From DASYXZ01 sp035946625 (GTDB lineage: Bacteria; Acidobacteriota; Terriglobia; UBA7540), in assembly GCA_035946625.1 (NCBI GenBank), contig DASYZE010000033.1:62001-126000 (forward strand): 64,000 nucleotides of DNA, in the 5' to 3' direction. How positions within the stretch are numbered: the first letter of the stretch is position 1; every line of letters starts with the position of its first letter. Both the position numbers and the translations under genes were made by a program. Below the pieces are notes generated by a model. That model did not search any database, was not told the DNA's origin, and saw only the letters and a program-made list of their open reading frames with translations. This document shows, piece by piece, positions 7,979-15,146 of the stretch.

Positions 7979-8440
7979 ATGAAATGTCCATTCTGCGGGC
8001 ACCTGGAAGACAAGGTGGTGGATTCACGCGAGGCCAAGATTGGCGATACCATCCGCCGGCGGCGGGAGTGTGTGGGGTGCCAGCGCCGGTTCACGACCTA
8101 CGAGCGCATTGACGAGATTCCCTACATGGTGGTGAAGAAGGACGGCCGGCGGGAAAAATTTGACCGTCAAAAACTTCTGGCAGGATTGCTGAAGGCGTGC
8201 GAAAAACGGCCGGTGCCGACCATCAAGCTGGAGCAGATCGTGAACGAAGCGGAAACGCTGGTGGCGGAATCAACTGATCGCGAGCGGCCCTCGCCCGAAG
8301 TGGGCGAGTTGGTGATGAATCGCCTCAAAAAACTGGACAAAGTGGCCTACGTCCGTTTCGCCTCGGTTTATCTGGATTTCAAAGACGTGCGCGAGTTTAT
8401 GGACGAGCTTAAGGATCTGCTGAAAGCGAAAGGTAAATGA
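7979..8440 (+). CDS. nrdR: Transcriptional repressor NrdR
   Basis: A 153-residue protein of the usual NrdR size. The N-terminal zinc ribbon has C3-x2-C6 and C31-x2-C34 (CPFC and CVGC) followed by QRRFTTYER. An ATP-cone spans about residues 49-139 (MVVKKDGRREKFDRQKLLAGL onward). NrdR senses ATP/dATP through the cone and represses ribonucleotide reductase genes by binding NrdR boxes. No nrdA/B/J gene is in the window, so its targets are elsewhere. GGGAGG lies about 14 bases before the start. Identification is secure. Confidence 0.97.
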   Translation: MKCPFCGHLEDKVVDSREAKIGDTIRRRRECVGCQRRFTTYERIDEIPYMVVKKDGRREKFDRQKLLAGLLKACEKRPVPTIKLEQIVNEAETLVAESTDRERPSPEVGELVMNRLKKLDKVAYVRFASVYLDFKDVREFMDELKDLLKAKGK

Positions 8441-8509
8441 CGGGTTTCGGGCGGGAGGCCGGCGGTATAAAAGTTTGGGGAAGGAAAGATGCCGGACTGA
8501 AGCCCGGCG

Positions 8510-9535
8510 CTACGCCGGGGGGCGGTTCCAGACGAAGGCGCCGAAGGTGCGGAAGGTTTCAAAACCGATGCGTTGATAGAGTCGCACCGCGCCCAGGTTC
8601 AGGTCGGTGACGGTGAGCGAGACTTCCTCAAAGCCACGCTGGCGCAGGTCATCGAAGCAGAGGTCCAGCATTTCGCTCCCCAGGCCAATGCCCTGGAATT
8701 CGGTGGCGATGGCGATTTGAGGAATATGCGCGGTGCGAGGCCGGACGGAGGTGAGCGCCAGGACGCCCGCCATTTTACCACTTGCCCGATGGATGGCCAC
8801 CTGGGAGGCCTTGGGCAGGAATTCGCCGCAGCCCCGCTGGTGCATAATATTTTCGATCAGGCGGCTGGCGCCCAATTCCGAGGCATATTGGTCGTTGATG
8901 ACGGAGTCGATGTGATTCTTGTAGGTTTGGTGGAGGAGGAAGGCGGCCTGGCGGTCGTGCCTCCTCTCCCAGGGCTCCATCACGAAATCGCCCGAGATGG
9001 ATTTGATTCCGGCAGTGGGAGCAACCTCCGCGCCTCGGGCAAGGTGAGGACGCGGTGGTTGCCGGGTCAGGTCTGCCACCATAAATCGCCGTTGATATCC
9101 CTGAAAACCATAGGTAACAAAGCAGGGGTTCAGTTCGTCAAAGGCAAAGTGGGGAAGCTGGGTCTCGACGCGATCGATCCCAGGGATTTTGGTAATGGCT
9201 TCAATGACGCGCTGGATCAGAAGGAGGGCCTGGGGCAGTGCGGAGCCGTCCGGCTCCACAAACAAGTTACCAATCAAGCCCTTGTCGCCCTCGCAAAAAT
9301 AGAAGCTGTAGCCTTTAATTTGACGATCATTAACCAGCGCGAATCCCTGCAGGCGTTTCTCTTCCAAACAGGAGGAGATTAAGCGCACCGACGAAGCGTA
9401 GTCCCAACGGAGGCCAGAGATCCAGATGCGCGATTCATTCTGGAGCAAAGGAATGAATTGACTTGCGTCAAATTGCCGGATGTCGATAATTTCAGAAGTC
9501 AAGATTTGACCTTGAACTTTCCATGGCGCCCTCAT
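8510..9535 (-). CDS. GNAT-family N-acetyltransferase, probably double-domain
   Basis: A 341-residue protein. The C-terminal half is a canonical GNAT domain: IPQIAIATEFQGIGLGSEMLDL holds the Q/RxxGxG/A acetyl-CoA loop, followed by LTVTDLNLGAVRLYQRIGFE, the typical N...A..LY...GF ending. The N-terminal half (residues 10-160) has the same alternating layout, with EEKRLQGFALVNDRQIKGYSFYF, and looks like a second, degenerate GNAT repeat, as in mycothiol-synthase-like proteins. The acceptor substrate is unknown. The gene converges on nrdR with a 70 bp gap. The start at 9535 has no clear Shine-Dalgarno, so the true N-terminus may be shorter. Confidence 0.85.
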   Translation of the reverse strand: MRAPWKVQGQILTSEIIDIRQFDASQFIPLLQNESRIWISGLRWDYASSVRLISSCLEEKRLQGFALVNDRQIKGYSFYFCEGDKGLIGNLFVEPDGSALPQALLLIQRVIEAITKIPGIDRVETQLPHFAFDELNPCFVTYGFQGYQRRFMVADLTRQPPRPHLARGAEVAPTAGIKSISGDFVMEPWERRHDRQAAFLLHQTYKNHIDSVINDQYASELGASRLIENIMHQRGCGEFLPKASQVAIHRASGKMAGVLALTSVRPRTAHIPQIAIATEFQGIGLGSEMLDLCFDDLRQRGFEEVSLTVTDLNLGAVRLYQRIGFETFRTFGAFVWNRPPA

Positions 9536-9935
9536 AGGGGAACGAAAAAAGCAATCGCACCCAACGCCGAGACGAAACAGGACTCACCTTGGATGTGAAG
9601 CGGACGCTCGTCCCAGGGCAGAGTATACCCCAGAATAAGCCGTGGTCTACGGGAGGGGGCGGAATTATAGGGCGGGTTTGGCGCCCAGTAGTTATTGGGA
9701 ACTTGGGTTGACCCGGTGCTGACCCGGGTCTGGGCAACCCTTGCTCCCTTGGAGGGGCGCTGAGCGAGGGGGGTAGGCGCATTTCCCTTCGAGGAGCCTC
9801 CGCCGGCGCGGCCTGAGATTGCGGCGAAAGTTTTCTCGAACGAATAATTGTGCTTGTGATAGCATTACGTGTTTTCTACACGTCGGGGGGCGGGAAAGAC
9901 CTCCTGATCGAAGGTAGAAAAAGGGCACCCTCTTT
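9536..9935. other. Intergenic region with a strong nested hairpin
   Basis: 400 bases between the divergent GNAT and hydrolase genes. The only clear structure is the hairpin at 9705-9740, listed separately. AT-rich bases around 9840-9875 could hold the hydrolase promoter, but no box is convincing. Confidence 0.5.
9705..9740. other. Nested stem-loop
   Basis: GGGTTG (9705-9710) pairs with CAACCC (9735-9740), and immediately inside ACCCGG (9711-9716) pairs with CCGGGT (9724-9729), closing on a 7-base loop. There is no T-run on either side, so it is not a textbook terminator. It lies between divergent genes and could be a 5' leader structure or a relic of a repeat. Confidence 0.55.
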
Positions 9936-10883
9936 ATGGCGCGCAGGCGAGCTCTCGCAATTTCCGCTCCTTCCAAGATCAGCTCAAAACTCCTCCGCAG
10001 GATTATGTTCGGAGTCCTGACCTTGGTGGGGGCCATCCTGATCGTGCTGGCCGGGGTGGGAGGATTTTTCACCTTCCGCATTGTTACACAATATAATGAT
10101 ACTGAAAGCGTTAACCCTACTACTTTCATCGACACCAATTTTGAATCTTTGCCTTTTACCAATTCCTCGAGCGGGGAACACGAGGGCTGGTTGTTGAGAG
10201 GGCTCAAGGGAGCTCCGGCTATCATTCTTTGCCCGGGTTACGACTCGAACCGGGCCGACCTCCTATCCCTGGGGGTGGTTCTGCAAGAGAATCATTTCAA
10301 CGTTTACGCCTTCAATTTTCACGGGGCCGGAACCAGGGGCACAATTTCCAATTTGGGGGTCGACCAGGCCCGGGACGTTCAGTCGGCCATCGACATGATC
10401 ACCAAGGACGCCGGAATCAATCCCCACCGGGTGGGTTTGTTTGGCTCGACGACGGGGGGCTACGCGGCCTTGGTGGCGGCGCAGGAGAACACGGCGGTGA
10501 AGGCTCTGGCGGTTGATTCGATTTATGAAAGGCCGATGCAGATGTTTGACGCCCAATTGGACCAGCTCATGGGAGGACCGAGCACTTTGTTGCGGACCCT
10601 GGCCGAGAAGGAATTCCAATTGCTCAACTGGAGGACAAAGAATCCGCCGGTCCGGGAAAACCTTTCCAAGCTGGCGAATATTCCGAAACTTTTTATCGCC
10701 GGCGAGGATACGCCGTCATTGGCATCCATCACCAAGGACCTGTACAATGCCGCTCCTAACCCAAAACAAATGCGGATCCTGGAGAACTCCCGCTCCGGTG
10801 ATGCGGGCGCCACTGAAAGGAAAGAATACGAAAATCAAATCCTCAGTTTCTTCCTCCAGAATTTACCCCTGAGAGCCGATTGA
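9936..10883 (+). CDS. Membrane-anchored alpha/beta-hydrolase-fold protein with degenerate triad
   Basis: A 315-residue protein with an N-terminal transmembrane anchor (about residues 24-48) and an extracytoplasmic alpha/beta-hydrolase fold: PAIILCPGYDSNRADLLSLG for strand 3 and oxyanion region, VYAFNFHGAGTRG, and HRVGLFGSTTGGYAALVAA for the nucleophile elbow. In the elbow the usual Gly-x-Ser-x-Gly reads G170-S171-T172-T173-G174, so the nucleophile position is Thr. The C-terminal segment that should hold the catalytic His (around NSRSGDAGATERKEY) has none. It therefore looks like a hydrolase-fold protein that has lost catalysis or uses other residues. The gene precedes an LpxL-like acyltransferase by 81 bp in the same direction. 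Confidence 0.82.
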   Translation: MARRRALAISAPSKISSKLLRRIMFGVLTLVGAILIVLAGVGGFFTFRIVTQYNDTESVNPTTFIDTNFESLPFTNSSSGEHEGWLLRGLKGAPAIILCPGYDSNRADLLSLGVVLQENHFNVYAFNFHGAGTRGTISNLGVDQARDVQSAIDMITKDAGINPHRVGLFGSTTGGYAALVAAQENTAVKALAVDSIYERPMQMFDAQLDQLMGGPSTLLRTLAEKEFQLLNWRTKNPPVRENLSKLANIPKLFIAGEDTPSLASITKDLYNAAPNPKQMRILENSRSGDAGATERKEYENQILSFFLQNLPLRAD

Positions 10884-10964
10884 TGGAGCGACCTCCAGCT
10901 TCCCGAGGTCCGAAGCGGGCGCGAGGGCGGGCGATCGACCCGCCGCACAAGTCAGGGTGGACGA

Positions 10965-11939
10965 ATGGATGAATTGACGGCCCCCGGCGCTCCAGCCCTT
11001 GCCGACGCTCCTGAGCCAGCCCGCCTTCCCCGGCTCCCCACTGCCCGCCAACGGTTCGAATATTATGCCGCTTACGCCGTGCTGAAGCTGCTGGGGTGGC
11101 TGCCGCACCGCCTGGCTCGGGGAGCGTGCGGCATTCTGGCCGCCCTCAGTTACTGGCTGTGGCCGCGACTGCGGCGGGTGGGTTTGTTCAACCTGGGGCT
11201 GGCGTTTCCGGAATGGTCCGGGCGCGATCGCCGCCGGGTGTTATTTGGCCTGTTCCAGAATCTGGGGCGAATGCTCGCCGACTTCGCGCACTTTCCGCAC
11301 ATGAACCGCGCCAACATCGAGCGCTTCCTGGTTTACGACGGATTTGAGAATTACGCCCGCGCCCAAGAAGAGGGCAAGGGTGTTCTGTTTCTCACCGCTC
11401 ACTTTGGCAATTGGGAAATCAGTTCGTTTGCCCACGGCTTGTATGGATACCCTTGCAACTTTATTGTGCGCGAGCTGGATAACCCGTTGATTGGCGCCCT
11501 GGTGGAGCGCTATCGCTCGCGCAGCGGGGGCCGGCCCATCGAGAAAACGAAATTCGGCTCGCAGGTGCTGCGCGCGTTCAAAAACGCGGAAGCAGTGGGC
11601 ATTTTGATGGACCAGAATATGCTGCCGGGCGAGGGCAGCTTTGTCGACTTCTTTGGCCGTTCGGCTTGCACCACCACGGCCCCGGCACGGCTGGCGCGCA
11701 GGACGGGCGTGCCCATGGTGCTGGGCCTGGTGATTTGGGATGAGAAGCTGAAAAAGTATAAACTGCGTTTCGATCCCGTCGAATGGATCAGAAAAGATAG
11801 CGCGGAAGAAGAAATTCTTGCCAACACTGCGAACTTCACCCGCCTGATTGAGGAATATATTCGCCGCTACCCCGATCACTGGCTATGGGTGCATCGCCGC
11901 TGGAAGACGAGGCCTCCGGGTGAGCCGCCGCTCTATTAG
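10965..11939 (+). CDS. LpxL/HtrB-type lysophospholipid (lipid A) acyltransferase
   Basis: A 324-residue protein of the lauroyl/myristoyl acyltransferase family. The HX4E catalytic motif appears as HFGNWE near residue 144, followed by the family blocks VGILMDQNMLPGEGSFVDFFG and RLARRTGVPMVLG. A short hydrophobic N-terminal region (about residues 36-65) would hold it at the inner face of the inner membrane, where these enzymes add secondary acyl chains to Kdo2-lipid A. AGGGTGG lies six bases before the ATG. Directly downstream is lpxD, so the two probably serve lipid A synthesis together. The acyl-chain specificity cannot be told. Confidence 0.92.
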   Translation: MDELTAPGAPALADAPEPARLPRLPTARQRFEYYAAYAVLKLLGWLPHRLARGACGILAALSYWLWPRLRRVGLFNLGLAFPEWSGRDRRRVLFGLFQNLGRMLADFAHFPHMNRANIERFLVYDGFENYARAQEEGKGVLFLTAHFGNWEISSFAHGLYGYPCNFIVRELDNPLIGALVERYRSRSGGRPIEKTKFGSQVLRAFKNAEAVGILMDQNMLPGEGSFVDFFGRSACTTTAPARLARRTGVPMVLGLVIWDEKLKKYKLRFDPVEWIRKDSAEEEILANTANFTRLIEEYIRRYPDHWLWVHRRWKTRPPGEPPLY

Positions 11940-11948
11940 TTTCGAATA

Positions 11949-12021
11949 AAGTCGAAAGGCGAAAGTGAAAAAGCAAAAGTTAAAAGGGAAAACAAGGCCT
12001 ATGACTTTTGCCTTTCGACTT
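11949..12021. repeat. Intercistronic inverted repeat between lpxL-like gene and lpxD
   Basis: The left arm AAGTCGAAAGGCGAAAG (11949-11965) and right arm CTTTTGCCTTTCGACTT (12005-12021) are inverted copies matching at 16 of 17 positions, with an A-rich 39-base loop. It fills most of the gap between the two genes and ends 16 bases before the lpxD start, so a transcript would carry a long hairpin just ahead of the lpxD ribosome site. Confidence 0.85.
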
Positions 12022-12037
12022 CGATGGGGGTGTCAAC

Positions 12038-13057
12038 ATGACCGCCAAAGAGATGGCCGAATTACTGGGGGGAAAGCTTCACGGCGATAGCGCGAGGGAC
12101 ATTCGCGAGGTGGCCGGGCTTCTGGATGCCGGCCCCGATGCGCTCACCTACGCGGAGGGCGAGAAAGCATTGAAGCTGGTTGCCCGCTCGCGCGCCGGCC
12201 TCATCCTGATTCCGGAAGGCGCGGCCATTGAGGGCCAAACCACGCTGGCCGTCGCCAATCCCAAGCTGGCTTTCATTCGGGCTGCGGAAGCGCTACGCCC
12301 GCGCGCTGTCCATCCGCCGGGTGCCCATGCCAGCGCCGTCATCGCCTCCGACGTGGCTCTGCCGGCGAGCGTGAGCGTGGGGCCCAACGTAGTCATCGAG
12401 CGGGGCGCGATCATCGGAGCCGGCACCAGGCTCTCCGCCGGAGTTTTTGTCGGCGACGGCGTGCAAATCGGCGGGCATTGCCTGCTGCATCCGCGCGTAA
12501 CTCTTTATCCCGGCGCGCAACTGGGCCAGCGCGTGATTCTGCACGCCGGCGTGGTGGTGGGCTCGGACGGTTTTGGCTATGTTTTTGCCGACGGCCGTCA
12601 CCACAAGTTTCCCCAGCTGGGAAAAGTGATCATTGAAGACGACGTGGAAATCGGCAGCAATACCACCATCGACCGCGGGTCGCTCGGCACCACCGTAATC
12701 GGCCAGGGGACGAAGATTGACAACCTCTGCCAGATTGCCCACAACGTCAGGATTGGACGCCACTGCGTGATCGCGGCCCAAACCGGCATCTCGGGCAGCA
12801 CCGAGATTGGCAATTATGTGGTTCTGGGAGGGCAGTGTGGCATCGCCGACCACGTCCGCATCGAAGATCAAGTGATGATGGGCGGTCGGGGGGCGGTCTT
12901 TCCGGGCAAGATCATTCGCAAGGGCAGCGCGGTTTGGGGAAATCCGGTGCGGCCATTGAGCGAATACAAACGGATTAATGCCTGCCTGTCGCGGCTCCCG
13001 GGGCTCATAGCCAAAGTAAAAGAGCTCGAGCAGCAACAGGCCAGGGGCAGGTCATAA
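12038..13057 (+). CDS. lpxD: UDP-3-O-acylglucosamine N-acyltransferase
   Basis: A 339-residue protein of normal LpxD size. The N-terminal uridine-binding domain (MTAKEMAELLGGKLHGD...) precedes a long left-handed beta-helix of hexapeptide repeats (about residues 100-290). The catalytic His motif is QIAHNVRIGRH near residue 233, and the C-terminal helix (SEYKRINACLSRLPGLIAK) packs on the trimer. It transfers the R-3-hydroxyacyl chain from acyl carrier protein to UDP-3-O-acyl-glucosamine, the third step of lipid A synthesis. The start at 12038 has GGGGG about eight bases upstream; an in-frame TTG at 12008 lies inside the inverted repeat and is rejected. Confidence 0.95.
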   Translation: MTAKEMAELLGGKLHGDSARDIREVAGLLDAGPDALTYAEGEKALKLVARSRAGLILIPEGAAIEGQTTLAVANPKLAFIRAAEALRPRAVHPPGAHASAVIASDVALPASVSVGPNVVIERGAIIGAGTRLSAGVFVGDGVQIGGHCLLHPRVTLYPGAQLGQRVILHAGVVVGSDGFGYVFADGRHHKFPQLGKVIIEDDVEIGSNTTIDRGSLGTTVIGQGTKIDNLCQIAHNVRIGRHCVIAAQTGISGSTEIGNYVVLGGQCGIADHVRIEDQVMMGGRGAVFPGKIIRKGSAVWGNPVRPLSEYKRINACLSRLPGLIAKVKELEQQQARGRS

Positions 13058-13193
13058 TGACCGGTTTGAGCGAAGTAGCAGGGACCCCACCTGCAACCTG
13101 CAATCTATCTCCCGTTTTTCCAGTCTGCAACATCGTTCTGTCCCGATTTCAAGCTGCCCATGCTCTTCATTATGATCGGGCGTAGCCAACCGT

Positions 13194-13199
13194 TATACT
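13194..13199 (+). promoter_or_regulatory. TATACT -10 box, leaderless-type, for rlmA-like gene
   Basis: A perfect-looking TATACT ends six bases before the ATG at 13206, so transcription would start at or next to the start codon. No Shine-Dalgarno is visible. The same spacing recurs before the VOC gene at 14240. No good -35 box is seen. Confidence 0.5.
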
Positions 13200-13205
13200 C
13201 GATGC

Positions 13206-13976
13206 ATGCTCATCTGCCCCGTCCGGGATTGCCGCCTTGCGCTGGTGCGCGAGGGGCGGCGACTGCTCTGCACGCGTAGACATGCGTTTGATGTGGCGCG
13301 GAGCGGGTACGTCAACTTGCTTCAGCCGCAGGAGCGGCGATCAAAGCGCCCGGGCGACACGGAGGCTGCCCTTGCGGCGCGTCGGCGATTGCACGATCGC
13401 GGCGTGACCGAACCTTTGGCGCGTGCTATTGCCAGGATGATGGATGCATCGCCCAGAGACATCGTGCTGGATGCCGGCTGCGGTGATGGCTTCTACCTCG
13501 GTACGCTGGCTCAGCAAACCGGCTTCGATGCACACGGCGTGGACATTTCGATTGCGGCCGTGGATGCCGCGGCGCGGCGCTATCCCGGATGCGAGTGGAT
13601 CGTGGCCAATGCCGACCGCGTTGTGCCATACGACGACCGCTCGTTTTCGATCGTATTGTCGATCACGGCGCGGATGAACGCGGGCGAATTCCGGCGGGTG
13701 CTGCGCGACGACGGGCGCCTCCTCGTTGCCATTCCCGCGCCTGAAGACCTCATCGAGGTGCGCGGCGCGGGCCGCGATCGCGTGGCCCGGACCGTCAAGA
13801 CATTCGGGCACAATTTCACGCTCGTCGATCAGGGCCGCGTCTCGACCACGGTCGAACTCGACGCTGCCTCCGTTCACGACCTTCTGCTTTCGATTTATCG
13901 GCCGATGCGATCCCAGCCGCTCGAAGCGATGCGAGTGACGCTTGGCCTGGATCTGCTGCTGTTTCGGGGCTTGTAG
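13206..13976 (+). CDS. rlmA: RlmA-type 23S rRNA (guanine-N1)-methyltransferase
   Basis: A 256-residue protein. The N-terminal zinc ribbon MLICPVRDCRLALVREGRRLLC ends in TRRHAFDVARSGYVNLLQP, the diagnostic RlmA(I/II) opening (CPxC...C..H.FD...GY.nLL). A class I SAM methyltransferase follows: motif I VLDAGCGDGFYLG near residue 90, then VDISIAAVDAAARR. One ribbon position is unusual because the first pair reads C-x4-C. RlmA methylates a G in 23S rRNA hairpin 35 near the exit tunnel and in some bacteria affects macrolide-type antibiotic response. Gene symbol is by family; G745 versus G748 specificity cannot be told. The start at 13206 is preferred over the out-of-frame ATG at 13202. Confidence 0.88.
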   Translation: MLICPVRDCRLALVREGRRLLCTRRHAFDVARSGYVNLLQPQERRSKRPGDTEAALAARRRLHDRGVTEPLARAIARMMDASPRDIVLDAGCGDGFYLGTLAQQTGFDAHGVDISIAAVDAAARRYPGCEWIVANADRVVPYDDRSFSIVLSITARMNAGEFRRVLRDDGRLLVAIPAPEDLIEVRGAGRDRVARTVKTFGHNFTLVDQGRVSTTVELDAASVHDLLLSIYRPMRSQPLEAMRVTLGLDLLLFRGL

Positions 13977-14227
13977 CCTTTCTTGCCACAATCGGCGCGT
14001 CACCTGATCCCCGCCCGTGGCAGCAAACAGTGACGCGATTTTGGCGCCTACTCGAAAACTTTCGGGATTCTGCGGCGAAGGTGGCCGTGAAAAATGACCG
14101 GGACGGGGGGCATGGCGACGGGAAACCCACGCAAAGCAGCAAGAAATATAGTGATGTAAAATCGCCCGTACCAGTGCGGCCCAAAGCAGCGGCTTCCGAG
14201 ACCCTCCGATTCCTTGCTGTGAACTGA

Positions 14228-14233
14228 TATACT
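14228..14233 (+). promoter_or_regulatory. TATACT -10 box, leaderless-type, for VOC gene
   Basis: TATACT is followed by six bases and then the ATG at 14240, the same arrangement as at 13194-13206. No ribosome-binding site is visible between box and start. Confidence 0.5.
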
Positions 14234-14239
14234 TTTCAC

Positions 14240-14659
14240 ATGGAACCGCGCATCAGCATGATCACTCTGGGCGTTTCGGATTTGGGGCGCTCGGTCGCTT
14301 TTTATAGAGACATCCTGGGCTTGCCTTTGAGCCGGCAGAGCGTGGAAGGTGTGGTGGCCTTTTTTGAACTGCGGGGAACGTGGCTGGGGCTTTTTCCAAG
14401 GGAAGAATTGGCCCGGGACGCGCGGGTTCAAAACGATGGCGCGGGGTTCGACGGAGTGGCGCTGGCTCACAATCTGACATCCGAGGAAGAGGTCAAACAA
14501 TTTTTTGAAGTCCTGAAAGGTAAGGGCGTGGCGATCGCCAAGCAACCGGTGAAAGCAGACTGGGGCGGGTATAGCGGATACTTCAAGGATCCCGACGGCC
14601 ATTTGTGGGAAGTCGCCTATAACCCTGCGTTTTGGATTGGTCCCGGGTCAGGCACATAA
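14240..14659 (+). CDS. VOC (glyoxalase/bleomycin-resistance fold) family protein
   Basis: A 139-residue protein with the two beta-alpha-beta-beta-beta modules of the vicinal oxygen chelate fold. It opens ISMITLGVSDLGRSVAFYRDILGL and ends GYFKDPDGHLWEVAYNPAF, where the terminal E of LWEVAYN is the usual metal ligand. Members include glyoxalase I, fosfomycin-resistance enzymes and dioxygenases. This one cannot be assigned a substrate from sequence. It stands alone, with its own probable leaderless promoter. Confidence 0.88.
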   Translation: MEPRISMITLGVSDLGRSVAFYRDILGLPLSRQSVEGVVAFFELRGTWLGLFPREELARDARVQNDGAGFDGVALAHNLTSEEEVKQFFEVLKGKGVAIAKQPVKADWGGYSGYFKDPDGHLWEVAYNPAFWIGPGSGT

Positions 14660-15146
14660 ACCGTCATACCGCTTCACCAGTCAAAAAGTCGGCCGCGTTT
14701 CATGCGGATTCACGGCGTCGCATGGTGGCCTTGGGTCAACAGTCCCGCGAGGGCGAGACGCGCGCTACTTATTTGCCGGCCCTTCCGAGTTTTTCACCCG
14801 CCAGTAAGGAATAGCCGTCCCGATGAATGGGTGGACTACGCTTGCCAAGGTGTTTTCCATTCCATCCACTCTTCAATTTACCTGATGCCGAGTTTACCTG
14901 AACCGGAAGCCAGCCTCCAAACGGCCGCACTACCAGCCCGTATCCAGGAGCACGCGGAATCAATCCCCTTCGTGGCCGCACGGGCGTGTTTGGCCTTGTA
15001 ATACCGATGGAGAGTGGTACGATTCAAGCCAAACGTCGCTGAAGCAGATGGATCCAATCCGCACGGGGTGGGCAACGGGCAAGGCGATCCGTTAAGGGCT
15101 GCCCTAAGCGAAATGGTCCGTTCAGACAAACGGCGGGAGGCGGACA
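14660..15146. other. Intergenic region, possible gene remnant on minus strand
   Basis: About 490 bases without a convincing gene. A minus-strand open frame at 14878-15156 contains a helix-turn-helix-like string (FGLNRTTLHRYYKAKHARAA) that could be a fragment of a transposase or regulator, but it has no start signal and overlaps the GH3 ribosome site. GGGAGG at about 15136 is the GH3 Shine-Dalgarno. Confidence 0.4.
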
